DNA of 64,000 bases from an uncultured Clostridia bacterium. Its GTDB lineage: Bacteria > Bacillota > Clostridia > Lachnospirales > Lachnospiraceae. The position numbers and the translations under genes are program-made. This document shows, piece by piece, positions 44,742-53,019 of the stretch. The stretch lies in NCBI GenBank assembly GCA_947174885.1, contig CAMWKO010000006.1, positions 1 through 64,000 on the forward strand, written 5' to 3'. The notes under the pieces are model-generated. The model did no database searches, was not told the DNA's origin, and saw only the letters and a program-made list of their open reading frames with translations. How positions within the stretch are numbered: position 1 is the first letter of the stretch; each line of letters begins with the position of its first letter.

Positions 44742-45788
44742 TTAGTTCTCGATAATTTCCGCATCTACAAGATTTATAAAATTCTGCCTGCTTCCTAATG
44801 ATGCAAAATCATAATCTATATCCTTTTTATAAAATGTTAACTTTATGGCTGAATATGGCATTGCATCAATAATCATTGTAGATGTACCGTCTCCATTATC
44901 TGTAATCTGGTTTTTATTCTTTGCGTCCATATAGTAAGAGTTAAATTTATCAATCGTAAGTACATTACTGTTCCAGGTAATGGCAATATCCTGATTCACA
45001 TTTTCAATACCGGTACTTGCTATATCACCTGTAGTTGTAATATTGTATTCATATCCCGAGTATGACCTAACCACATCTAACCAGTTTGAATCTGTCATAT
45101 AATTCTCAATTAAAAATCCTTTAGTATCAATTTCAATTTTTGGTTGTGTATAATCTCCCTGAATTATTGAGACCAAACGTAATTCATCAGCTGTAGCTGC
45201 TATATAGTCTGGCGATGTTGGATATGCTACCACCAGCACCGGAGCGGATCTTCCTTCAAATCTTCCTTCATTTTCAATATGTATGCTTAACTCATATTTA
45301 TCGTATAACGGCTGTCCACCCTGTATTTTCCCTGTAAAACTGACTGTATTATTTAAATTTAAAGTTCTTTCAATACTTGTATTACCATCCGAACTAACCT
45401 GTTTAACTGTATAACTGGTATTTCCCTCATTCTCCAAAAGCAGAAAATCTACCTTATATTCTATATCAAGATTAGCGTCATTAAACAGCAAAACACTGTC
45501 ATTATTTTTTATTTCTATTGCAAATGTACAGGTCGCTCCTGACCAAACCTTTGGATTTAAATATGTAGGTATACCTGCTTCATTCTTTACTCTGTTTATA
45601 TCTGTACTTCCGTCAATTTGTGTAAGTATATTACTGCTAAAGTATAAACCTGAGGCTACTGCTACACCCTTATTATTAGTAGTCGCATAATATTTTGCCA
45701 ATGCCACTATAGCCGCACCTATGGCTATAGCCACTATCAAACTAATCAATATGAACTTTTTTCTTATTTTTGATATTGATTTAATCAT
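44742..45788 (-). CDS. exported single-pass beta-rich protein A
   Basis: The 348-residue protein has a basic N-terminus, one membrane segment or signal (ILISLIVAIAIGAAIVALA) and then YYATTNNKGVAVASGLYFSS, a pattern seen at the start of camelysin/TasA-like or pilin-like subunits. The remainder is beta-rich and Asn/Thr/Ser-rich, without cysteine. I start it at ATG 45788, with GGAG 6 bases upstream, in preference to 45800. It lies directly before the giant gene. Confidence 0.78.
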   Translation of the reverse strand: MIKSISKIRKKFILISLIVAIAIGAAIVALAKYYATTNNKGVAVASGLYFSSNILTQIDGSTDINRVKNEAGIPTYLNPKVWSGATCTFAIEIKNNDSVLLFNDANLDIEYKVDFLLLENEGNTSYTVKQVSSDGNTSIERTLNLNNTVSFTGKIQGGQPLYDKYELSIHIENEGRFEGRSAPVLVVAYPTSPDYIAATADELRLVSIIQGDYTQPKIEIDTKGFLIENYMTDSNWLDVVRSYSGYEYNITTTGDIASTGIENVNQDIAITWNSNVLTIDKFNSYYMDAKNKNQITDNGDGTSTMIIDAMPYSAIKLTFYKKDIDYDFASLGSRQNFINLVDAEIIEN

Positions 45789-45822
45789 GAGTTTCTCCAT
45801 TACACTTTAATACATTGTTTCA

Positions 45823-46584
45823 TCAGTCATTTTCTTCTTCCGGTTTTAACTGCATTGCATTTACTACAACATAAAGCAGATCCGTTTCTTTACTATTATC
45901 CATAAACTGCGCACCCTTGTTCCAGTTCATTTCTATCATGAAATAGTTATAATCATACTGACTGTTATCGGCTATATATTGCAAATGCAGCCTTGCACCA
46001 TTGCTATATCTTGAATATAGTGTATATGTACCATTATTTACGATACTGTTTGAATTTTTATCTCCAAATATATCCTTTCTTCTCTCCTGGGTCGTATCCT
46101 CTCCTACGAGACTGTTGCCTATCTTTTTAAAATAATATCCCGGAACATCATCAAGCACAAATTCATCATTTGCCAATATATGTCCATCCTCCAATACAAA
46201 CCTCTCGACATGATATATATTATAATTAACATCCAAATTGTTTGTCTGGACAAGCTCCAGCTCATAGTTAAAATCCGAGTCCTTTGCAATGTCAAAATAC
46301 CCGCCCGTTATATCATCCGGCGTTTTATTACTTACACATACAACGGTTCTTTTGGTTTCACCCGGATGTAAGTTTCCTACCGCAAATTGTAAAGAATTTG
46401 TATCACCCGGATTCAGCAGATACAGGAAGTATGGTGCCATTACATCAATATCCTTTCGCTGTGCTTCCTTATCTTCCATAATCAAAAACCAACCATATGC
46501 TAATCCGCTAAGAAGCAGTATTGTAAAAATGCTTATTATTATTAACTTTTTTATGCTAATTTGTCTTTTCTCTTTTTGCTTCAT
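45823..46584 (-). CDS. exported single-pass beta-rich protein B
   Basis: The 253-residue product opens with a basic stretch and one membrane segment (KLIIISIFTILLLSGLAYGWF) followed by a domain with LHPGETKRTVVCVSNK. The YGWF after the membrane segment is shared with the protein encoded at 50416. No family is certain. It starts 8 bases after the preceding gene. Confidence 0.75.
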   Translation of the reverse strand: MKQKEKRQISIKKLIIISIFTILLLSGLAYGWFLIMEDKEAQRKDIDVMAPYFLYLLNPGDTNSLQFAVGNLHPGETKRTVVCVSNKTPDDITGGYFDIAKDSDFNYELELVQTNNLDVNYNIYHVERFVLEDGHILANDEFVLDDVPGYYFKKIGNSLVGEDTTQERRKDIFGDKNSNSIVNNGTYTLYSRYSNGARLHLQYIADNSQYDYNYFMIEMNWNKGAQFMDNSKETDLLYVVVNAMQLKPEEEND

Positions 46585-46592
46585 ATTAATAC

Positions 46593-47396
46593 CTACTGTG
46601 CATTCTGTACGCCTATTACTTTAAAATTCAAGGTAATTGATTTTAAATAGTTTCCTATTTTGGTATCTTCCAAATCATAGCTTCTTATATTTTCATCAAG
46701 ACTTCCATTCTGTGATAATGAGCTGTTTGCATCCAAATACCTGTATATATCGTTATAATCATATGGCCAGTACCAGTATATAACGACTTCTTTTTCATTA
46801 TTTAATACCAAATCCCCTTTAGTTAAAGCAATTCTTCCATTAAGACTATCATACTCTAGCTGTCCGCTATAGCTTATCCTGCCGGTTGAACTATCTACAT
46901 TTTTCTCTGTAAAATATAGTATATGATTATCAATAATCTCTGTAAGCTCATCTTCCGTTACAACAGGAGTCAGAACACCATTTTGTATAGACTTGATATC
47001 CTCTATACCTTCAATATATTCATATTCAGGCTCTATTTCTATTTCATAAGCGTTATAGTATGGTGAAACACTCGTGATATAGAAGTGTATTTCTCCAAAT
47101 GCACCGGGTGCCAGCTTTCCGTCTTCAATATTTGACAGTCTTGCCAATCCAATGTCTATATATTGTCCGTTTGCATTAATTCTATCCATTAATACCTTAT
47201 TTGTAGTTGAAGTACCATTGCTTTCCACTTTCATCATAACAATTAAACCATTAACAGAGTCTACACTCACTTTAAGAGCATTTGCAGATACTTTGCTATC
47301 AACAATATACCATGCAAATATGGCACTTGAGACAAATGCTGTCATAACTAACGAAATAAATATGAACTTTTTATGCTTTGTGATTAATTTTTTCAT
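46593..47396 (-). CDS. exported single-pass beta-rich protein C
   Basis: The 267-residue protein has a basic N-terminus, one membrane segment (FIFISLVMTAFVSSAIFAWYIVDS) and then VSANALKVSVDSVNGLIV, matching the 'AWF...NxLxVSV...GL' layout of TasA/camelysin-type subunits. The rest appears beta-rich. It starts two bases after the DUF2357-like stop, so the two are tightly coupled. Confidence 0.75.
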   Translation of the reverse strand: MKKLITKHKKFIFISLVMTAFVSSAIFAWYIVDSKVSANALKVSVDSVNGLIVMMKVESNGTSTTNKVLMDRINANGQYIDIGLARLSNIEDGKLAPGAFGEIHFYITSVSPYYNAYEIEIEPEYEYIEGIEDIKSIQNGVLTPVVTEDELTEIIDNHILYFTEKNVDSSTGRISYSGQLEYDSLNGRIALTKGDLVLNNEKEVVIYWYWPYDYNDIYRYLDANSSLSQNGSLDENIRSYDLEDTKIGNYLKSITLNFKVIGVQNAQ

Positions 47397-47398
47397 CC

Positions 47399-48652
47399 TT
47401 AATCCTCTTTGCGTTCTGTACTGGTCTTAAGCTTCTGATGTTTTCTTGCTTCTCTTTCTGCCGCCTTTTTTCTCTTTTTTTCCATTTTTTGCACTCTTAA
47501 TACTTCATTGTTACGCTTATTCTGCAAATCTACAAGCTCCTTTGTAACAATTTTTCTCAAGGTAGTATCCGGCATATTTGTATATTTAACGATTTCATTT
47601 AATAGCTGACGAATCTGGTCTATACCAAAATCTCTTTTTTGTTTTTTCTTTTCTTCGTCAATATAAAGTGGAGTTTCCACCTGATTCTGAAGCATTATGT
47701 AATTCCAAATCATGGAATTATACATATCCTTCTCAAACTGTTTACTTATAATAGGCTCCTGCTTTACTATTTCAACCTTATATCCAATCTTTGTATATGA
47801 GTAGATAAAGTTCCAAAGCTTATGACACGCTTTATAGTATTTGTTTTTACCTATAACATTAGTCTTAATAATAGGATGTTTAACCATTGGAAGACTACGC
47901 ATAGCATTGATGAACTCTGTATTTACAAGGCTGTTTACATCTCTATGAATTTTGATAATTCTTTTGAAAATATCATCATTTTCTGTTTCATTATAAACAT
48001 CTGTCTGCTTATCTCTGATTTTAATCTGTGTTCTAAATTCTACCATCTCGGTATTGCTATCCACACGGCTTTCGTATTCATAGAAAGTACCTATTTCATC
48101 CTTACTGGCTTCAAACAGTACATTATATCTTTTATTTACAAACATCTGAAGCTCTGCCAGTAATGTGCATATAAATCTATTTTCGTATATATTGTAGCTT
48201 TCTTCCTTAAATACATTTAATATTCTGTTTGGAATTACAGTTCCGTCCTTTTCATCAAACTTATCAATCATATTACTATGCTGAATAAGATGCCTTAAAG
48301 ATTCAGAGGTAATATTTCTTGCCATGGCTATATTTACGATTTCCCTCTCCTCTTCAATGAATTTTCTAGGATTCATAACCGTATAATATAAAGAAGGAAG
48401 TGCTTCTTCAATGGCATTTACCCAGTCTTCATCTACAGTCTTTACAAGTCTTATATTTGTAAAATTACAATAGTTCATACTATTTTGAAGCAAATTATAG
48501 TAGTAATTGTAAAATTCATCATCATCTAGTTTTTCGCCGCCAAAGCTATTCATATTGTTATAAGTTATATTTAGTAACGTACCCTTTTTTTCAAGTACAT
48601 TATCTGTATTATCCATTTTAGTATTATCAGCGGCATTTGACATATTATCCAC
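47399..48652 (-). CDS. DUF2357-like partner of the McrB-like ATPase
   Basis: The 417-residue protein is soluble and probably cytoplasmic. The stretch PNRILNVFKEESYNIYENRFICTLLAELQMF resembles the DUF2357 core of McrC-like proteins, the usual partners of McrB ATPases. No PD-(D/E)xK nuclease domain follows; the end is a charged coiled coil (KMEKKRKKAAEREARKH). I start at GTG 48652, which is 8 bases from AGGGAGG; a GTG 9 bases upstream abuts that site. It follows the ATPase by 46 bases. Confidence 0.65.
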   Translation of the reverse strand: MDNMSNAADNTKMDNTDNVLEKKGTLLNITYNNMNSFGGEKLDDDEFYNYYYNLLQNSMNYCNFTNIRLVKTVDEDWVNAIEEALPSLYYTVMNPRKFIEEEREIVNIAMARNITSESLRHLIQHSNMIDKFDEKDGTVIPNRILNVFKEESYNIYENRFICTLLAELQMFVNKRYNVLFEASKDEIGTFYEYESRVDSNTEMVEFRTQIKIRDKQTDVYNETENDDIFKRIIKIHRDVNSLVNTEFINAMRSLPMVKHPIIKTNVIGKNKYYKACHKLWNFIYSYTKIGYKVEIVKQEPIISKQFEKDMYNSMIWNYIMLQNQVETPLYIDEEKKKQKRDFGIDQIRQLLNEIVKYTNMPDTTLRKIVTKELVDLQNKRNNEVLRVQKMEKKRKKAAEREARKHQKLKTSTERKED

Positions 48653-48698
48653 ATCTTCCACCTCCCTTTCTGTATATTAATTTAGTAATCCTATATCA

Positions 48699-50387
48699 TT
48701 ATTCGGTGCTGGCACCGGACATTCTCTTCAATCTCAGGAGATATGCTTTGCTTATCTTGAAGTTTTCTTTTCCAAATGTGGTATCAAGATATAAAATCAA
48801 TCCATCTAACTCATCTCTGATAAAACCAATACCTAGCGATTCAAACTTTCTAAGAATCTTCTTTGCAAACATAAAGTCAACGCCGTCCAGCTCAGTTCCT
48901 CCACAGCCTACATAACATGGTACAAATGCTTTAATCTGGCGAAGAATACGGTTACCAAAGGTAATTCTAAAGTGATCAATTAAGTATCTGTCAAGTTTTT
49001 CAAGCTCCAGTATCATTTCCTCTGATATTGGATGATTTGCCTTAGCTTCTTCGTACAACTTAGACATATGATTGTAACTGATTCTCATAGGCGGTGTATC
49101 AGGTGCCTCAAACGGCTCCGCCTTATCATCCAGGTCAATCGGAATAGCACGGTCGTATACCTTATCAGATACAGCAAATGTAGAGTCATCATTGTTGATT
49201 GTTCCTACATACCATACATTTGAAGGAATCCAAACCTTACCCTCTTTCATTTTAATCGGATCATTACCTGCTTCTGAAGAAACCACCGAGAAATATCTTT
49301 CATCTTCTCTTGGCATTTCAAGCAAAGAAAGCATCTCCGCAAAATAATACTCAACTCTGGCGATATTCATTTCGTCGAGAATAACTACTCTCATATCTTC
49401 ATAGTAATGAGCTTCATATAAAGTCTTTAAAAATTCTGTTTCTGTATATTTCTTTGTAAAGTCATTGTAATATCCAAAAAGCTCTGTTCTGTCTCTCCAA
49501 GACGGCTGTACTGAACAGATAAGACTTGGATTCTGAATAAACTGTCCGAATGCATATGGAAGAGAGGTTTTACCTGTACCGGAAATACCCTGTAAGATAA
49601 GCATTTTAGCTGCACCAAATGTAGCTATTACCTGCTTCATTATCTCTAAATCATAGTAAAGTCCAAGTCTTGAAGCCGCAAAATTTCTAAACTGTACACA
49701 GACTTCTTCAAGTGTAATATTGTTGTCATATACAGGTGGCTGATACTCCGGAGAAGCATATAGCCTGTCTACAAGACTAAGTCTTGGGAATCTAGGCTCA
49801 GAGGTATCTACTGTTTCAATCTTTTCCTCCTCGTCTCCGCTAATCTCTCCACCGACTGCTACTACACCAAGACCTGCACCGGCATCTGCTACATCTGCAG
49901 AAGCTGCAATATCTGCATTTGGCTCTGCCACTTCAATCCCTGCTTCATTAGCAGATTCCTCGTCTATTTTCTGTAACCTGCTTTCAAGTAATTCAGGGTT
50001 TAACTCCATATCCATTTCTGATATTTTCATAGCAAGGATCTTATCCTTTTCATAGTTAGCCTTCATAATTTCCCTTTTAAGCTTAACCACTTCATCCTTC
50101 ATCTGCTCATACTTGACAACAGGCACTTTAAATCTGAATAATACCTTTAATCCCTTTAATATCAGATAAATTATCAAAACAAACAGAACCAGTAATAATA
50201 TGTGCATTATAATAGCTGCAATCCACCCCAGAGGTGACATTTCCGGATAGTATGTATTAAAAAGCTCAATATAATATTTGATATCTAATAAACCAACTAT
50301 GCAGTCTCTTACCGCTATAAATACATTATAAACATTCTCAAATATTGATCTCAAAAAGTTATATGAATAATAGAAAAACGCATTCAT
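48699..50387 (-). CDS. membrane-anchored McrB-like AAA+ ATPase
   Basis: The 562-residue protein has one clear membrane segment (residues about 53-80, WIAAIIMHILLLVLFVLIIYLIL), with a possible re-entrant helix before it, a coiled coil (88-140), an acidic linker and a C-terminal AAA+ domain. Walker A is GISGTGKTS (267-275), Walker B VVILDEMNIARVEYYFAEML (334-353), and the McrB-type NxxD sensor is GTINNDDSTF (396-404). This class usually drives McrBC restriction or large-complex remodelling; here it is fixed to the membrane. Its partner may be the DUF2357-like protein downstream. Confidence 0.88.
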   Translation of the reverse strand: MNAFFYYSYNFLRSIFENVYNVFIAVRDCIVGLLDIKYYIELFNTYYPEMSPLGWIAAIIMHILLLVLFVLIIYLILKGLKVLFRFKVPVVKYEQMKDEVVKLKREIMKANYEKDKILAMKISEMDMELNPELLESRLQKIDEESANEAGIEVAEPNADIAASADVADAGAGLGVVAVGGEISGDEEEKIETVDTSEPRFPRLSLVDRLYASPEYQPPVYDNNITLEEVCVQFRNFAASRLGLYYDLEIMKQVIATFGAAKMLILQGISGTGKTSLPYAFGQFIQNPSLICSVQPSWRDRTELFGYYNDFTKKYTETEFLKTLYEAHYYEDMRVVILDEMNIARVEYYFAEMLSLLEMPREDERYFSVVSSEAGNDPIKMKEGKVWIPSNVWYVGTINNDDSTFAVSDKVYDRAIPIDLDDKAEPFEAPDTPPMRISYNHMSKLYEEAKANHPISEEMILELEKLDRYLIDHFRITFGNRILRQIKAFVPCYVGCGGTELDGVDFMFAKKILRKFESLGIGFIRDELDGLILYLDTTFGKENFKISKAYLLRLKRMSGASTE

Positions 50388-50415
50388 TTGTTTTACCTTC
50401 CTTTATTGTATTTTA

Positions 50416-51249
50416 TTAATTACCCGAAGCATTTCTTAAACTGATAGAAGAAAATTCAAAATGTCCTATTAAGTCATCTAACTCTATCGAATTAGCACAA
50501 TCCTTATCCTTGCCTTCTATCCAGATTCTCATAGTAACTAATTTGTCTGTATTTGCCGGAATTGTAAATAAATATTCTGAATCATTTCCATTACCACTAT
50601 CCGCAAATATTCCTGAAGAAATTTGCTTTACAGTGGAATAGCTGTTATACCCACCCTGAAATACCAAATCCTCTGCAATCTCATTGCTCTTATTATCACC
50701 ATCAAAATTTGGTTCATATACAACAGTTTCACCATCTATGGTAAAACTGATTCTAATTGCATTTGCTGCTGTATCCTCTGAACTTATTACTGCATCCTTT
50801 ACATAAGTTCCTCTGTCACCTGCATTGGACGTAAGATAAATATAATAATCATCCTCACTACCTCTACCCTCACAATCCACTTTCAGGTAAAACTGTTTTT
50901 CATATATATACTTCGTTGTAAGCTCCTGCATATCTGTAATCTTCTCTACGCTGACCACTCTGCTGCCGGAATATACGGGAGAATAAAACTCTCTGCCTTC
51001 AAGTGTTGTAACAGGATTTAATATAGCATTTGCATCATTAGATGTTGTTAGATCTATTTCACTACCATATGTACCGGGTACATTACCATTTACGTTGGCA
51101 ATCAGAAGATCTCCCTCCGTTCCTGCCGACAACGCCAAATTATTTACATTTGCTTTATTCCTGACTGAAAACCAACCATATGCAATAGTAGAAACAAGTA
51201 ATACTAATATAGCTACTACAACTATTTTTTTAATATTTTTCTTCTTCAT
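50416..51249 (-). CDS. exported single-pass beta-rich protein D
   Basis: The 277-residue product begins MKKKNIKKIVVVAILV, a basic stretch and one membrane segment, then AYGWFSVRNKANVNNLALS and GDLLIANVNG. This matches the TasA/camelysin-type start seen in protein C. The rest is beta-rich with many Asp/Asn/Thr residues. AGGAG precedes the ATG. It follows the 297-residue protein by 16 bases. Confidence 0.78.
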   Translation of the reverse strand: MKKKNIKKIVVVAILVLLVSTIAYGWFSVRNKANVNNLALSAGTEGDLLIANVNGNVPGTYGSEIDLTTSNDANAILNPVTTLEGREFYSPVYSGSRVVSVEKITDMQELTTKYIYEKQFYLKVDCEGRGSEDDYYIYLTSNAGDRGTYVKDAVISSEDTAANAIRISFTIDGETVVYEPNFDGDNKSNEIAEDLVFQGGYNSYSTVKQISSGIFADSGNGNDSEYLFTIPANTDKLVTMRIWIEGKDKDCANSIELDDLIGHFEFSSISLRNASGN

Positions 51250-51265
51250 ATGTTTCTTCTCCTAT

Positions 51266-52159
51266 CTAATAGTTAAATTTCATAAACAACTCAACCCAGC
51301 CTCCTAATATGTCATCAACACATTCAGGATCTTCGCCCTCATACCAGATTACAACTGTATATTTATCATATTCATTAGTTTCAATGCCAAGTCTGTTTCC
51401 ACTGCATACTATTCTATCTGTTTCAAACGGTACAGTTGTAAGTTTATTAATTGTGTCATAATTGAAGACTCCGATATAATCCTCTGCATTTTCTCCCAAT
51501 TCTTCAATTCCGACCTGTTTGTACTGTGTTTCTCCTATTTCACTTGCATCCGTAAAAGGAAACTGCGATACAGAATACTGTGTTTCAGCTTCACCATTTG
51601 CTCCCTGCATGGCATAAGTTATCTGCTTATCATTTTTGTAAAACATTACCCACATTGCCTTATCAGCTCCCTTTGCGGAATTTCTGATTTCAAGTGAATA
51701 GTGATAATCCCTTGTTTCTTTCCCAAAGTAGCCTAAATAGAAGGTATATGCTACATAGTTTCTTCCATTGTGCTGTCCGTTTACCTCAGCTACATTTAAA
51801 GCAATATCAAATACATTTATGTTATTTGCATTAATAACCGCATCACTGTTTAAGGTAATCAGCCTTTCGCTAAAATCAGTAGTTTCTGACAAATAGAAGC
51901 CGTCATCTGCCATATTGCTGTCAATATTAATTACAAATTCTCCTGATTCAGTATAAATAGCTGCAATCATAAAATATATAGTCAGAATTATAACTATAAT
52001 TATAATTGTCTGCCTTGCAGCCTTAACCCTGAAAAGACTTCTGGTGACACTTACGCCACCCATATACCAGTGTTTAAATCTGTTTATCCAATCAAACCGG
52101 CTTACTAAAGTTCTTTTAGGAATATTATTTTTTATTTCTTTATCCTTATGTTTCTTCAT
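51266..52159 (-). CDS. exported single-pass membrane protein E
   Basis: The 297-residue product has about 48 cytoplasmic residues (basic, Arg/Trp-rich), one membrane segment (TIIIIVIILTIYFMIAAIY, residues about 51-69) and a beta-rich extracellular part, without the short signal-like start of A-D. It overlaps the HD-GYP gene by 14 bases. Function is unknown; the position second in the operon and the beta-rich outside suggest a structural or linker role. Confidence 0.75.
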   Translation of the reverse strand: MKKHKDKEIKNNIPKRTLVSRFDWINRFKHWYMGGVSVTRSLFRVKAARQTIIIIVIILTIYFMIAAIYTESGEFVINIDSNMADDGFYLSETTDFSERLITLNSDAVINANNINVFDIALNVAEVNGQHNGRNYVAYTFYLGYFGKETRDYHYSLEIRNSAKGADKAMWVMFYKNDKQITYAMQGANGEAETQYSVSQFPFTDASEIGETQYKQVGIEELGENAEDYIGVFNYDTINKLTTVPFETDRIVCSGNRLGIETNEYDKYTVVIWYEGEDPECVDDILGGWVELFMKFNY

Positions 52160-52802
52160 TTTCGCTCATCACAATCCATTCTTTAAATCTATCATATAAC
52201 CATGGGTCAAACTGACTTCCTCTGTCACGTTCCATTATCTCAACTGCCACCTTTTTACTAATCTGACTGGCCCTATAGGGTTTCCAGCTGGTAATACCGT
52301 CAAGAGTATCTACCAATGCACAGACTCTTGCACAAAACGGAATATTTTCCCCCTCCAGATTTTCAGGATATCCTCTGCCATCATATCTCTCGTGATGATA
52401 TAATGATATTTTAAATAAAGTCATCATTATTTCATCAGGAAAGGGATTTTGATATATTGATTCAATAGCCTGAATAGCATATGTAGTATGATTTTTTATA
52501 ATCCTCATTTCTTCATCTGTCAATTTTTCAACTTTATTCAATATTGATACAGGAATGAAACTTCTCCCAATGTCATGATAACAGAAAACCTCTTTAGAAT
52601 AGAGTGGAAACTCCTTTCCGAACTCTCTGTCAATTAATTCAGCATCTGTCTGTCTTAAATACCGATAAAAGGAATCACCATATTCCGATACTCTTTCCAT
52701 ATGACCACGCGTAGAAATTGGCAGAATACTATATAGCCCTTTAATAGATGAATATTTTCCCTTTTGTGCAGGTGAAATTAAATTTCTGTCTTTCGTAAAC
52801 AC
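52146..52802 (-). CDS. HD-GYP-domain protein
   Basis: The 218-residue protein is a compact HD-GYP domain of the type that hydrolyses cyclic di-GMP. The metal ligands are all visible: His34, YHDIGR (His76, Asp77), His105, HHERYDGRGYP (136-146) and Asp165. There is no sensor, membrane or REC domain, so it is the catalytic unit alone, perhaps controlled by the operon. GTG 52802 starts 6 bases after AAGGAG. It is the first gene of the operon. Confidence 0.88.
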   Translation of the reverse strand: MFTKDRNLISPAQKGKYSSIKGLYSILPISTRGHMERVSEYGDSFYRYLRQTDAELIDREFGKEFPLYSKEVFCYHDIGRSFIPVSILNKVEKLTDEEMRIIKNHTTYAIQAIESIYQNPFPDEIMMTLFKISLYHHERYDGRGYPENLEGENIPFCARVCALVDTLDGITSWKPYRASQISKKVAVEIMERDRGSQFDPWLYDRFKEWIVMSENEET

Positions 52803-52908
52803 GCTCTTCTCCTTAATTGAATATATACAACCAATTCATATTTTTTGAAAATAGAATTTGAAAATTCATTTTCACTTCGCATTTTATATCTCAAATATTT
52901 ACTCTTCT

Positions 52909-52937
52909 ATTCTAGTACTTATTACCTATATTGTCAA
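52909..52937 (-). promoter_or_regulatory. promoter of the 20.8-kb surface operon
   Basis: On the minus strand TTGACA, 17 bases and TAGAAT, about 100 bases before GTG 52802. It is the only strong promoter upstream of the ten genes. Confidence 0.8.
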
Positions 52938-53019
52938 TAAAAGCAGTTATAAATAATAAATAAAAAGCAAGTATTTATTACTATTTTTACAATTATTTTA
53001 CAAAATATTAATTGTTTTT

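Noticed and set aside
47399..50387. McrBC restriction system
   Set aside because: The ATPase is membrane anchored, the partner has no visible nuclease domain, and the neighbours are envelope genes rather than methylase or defence genes.
32094..52802. Prophage or conjugative element
   Set aside because: No integrase, portal, terminase, relaxase or type IV coupling protein was found, and codon use looks like the neighbours by eye.
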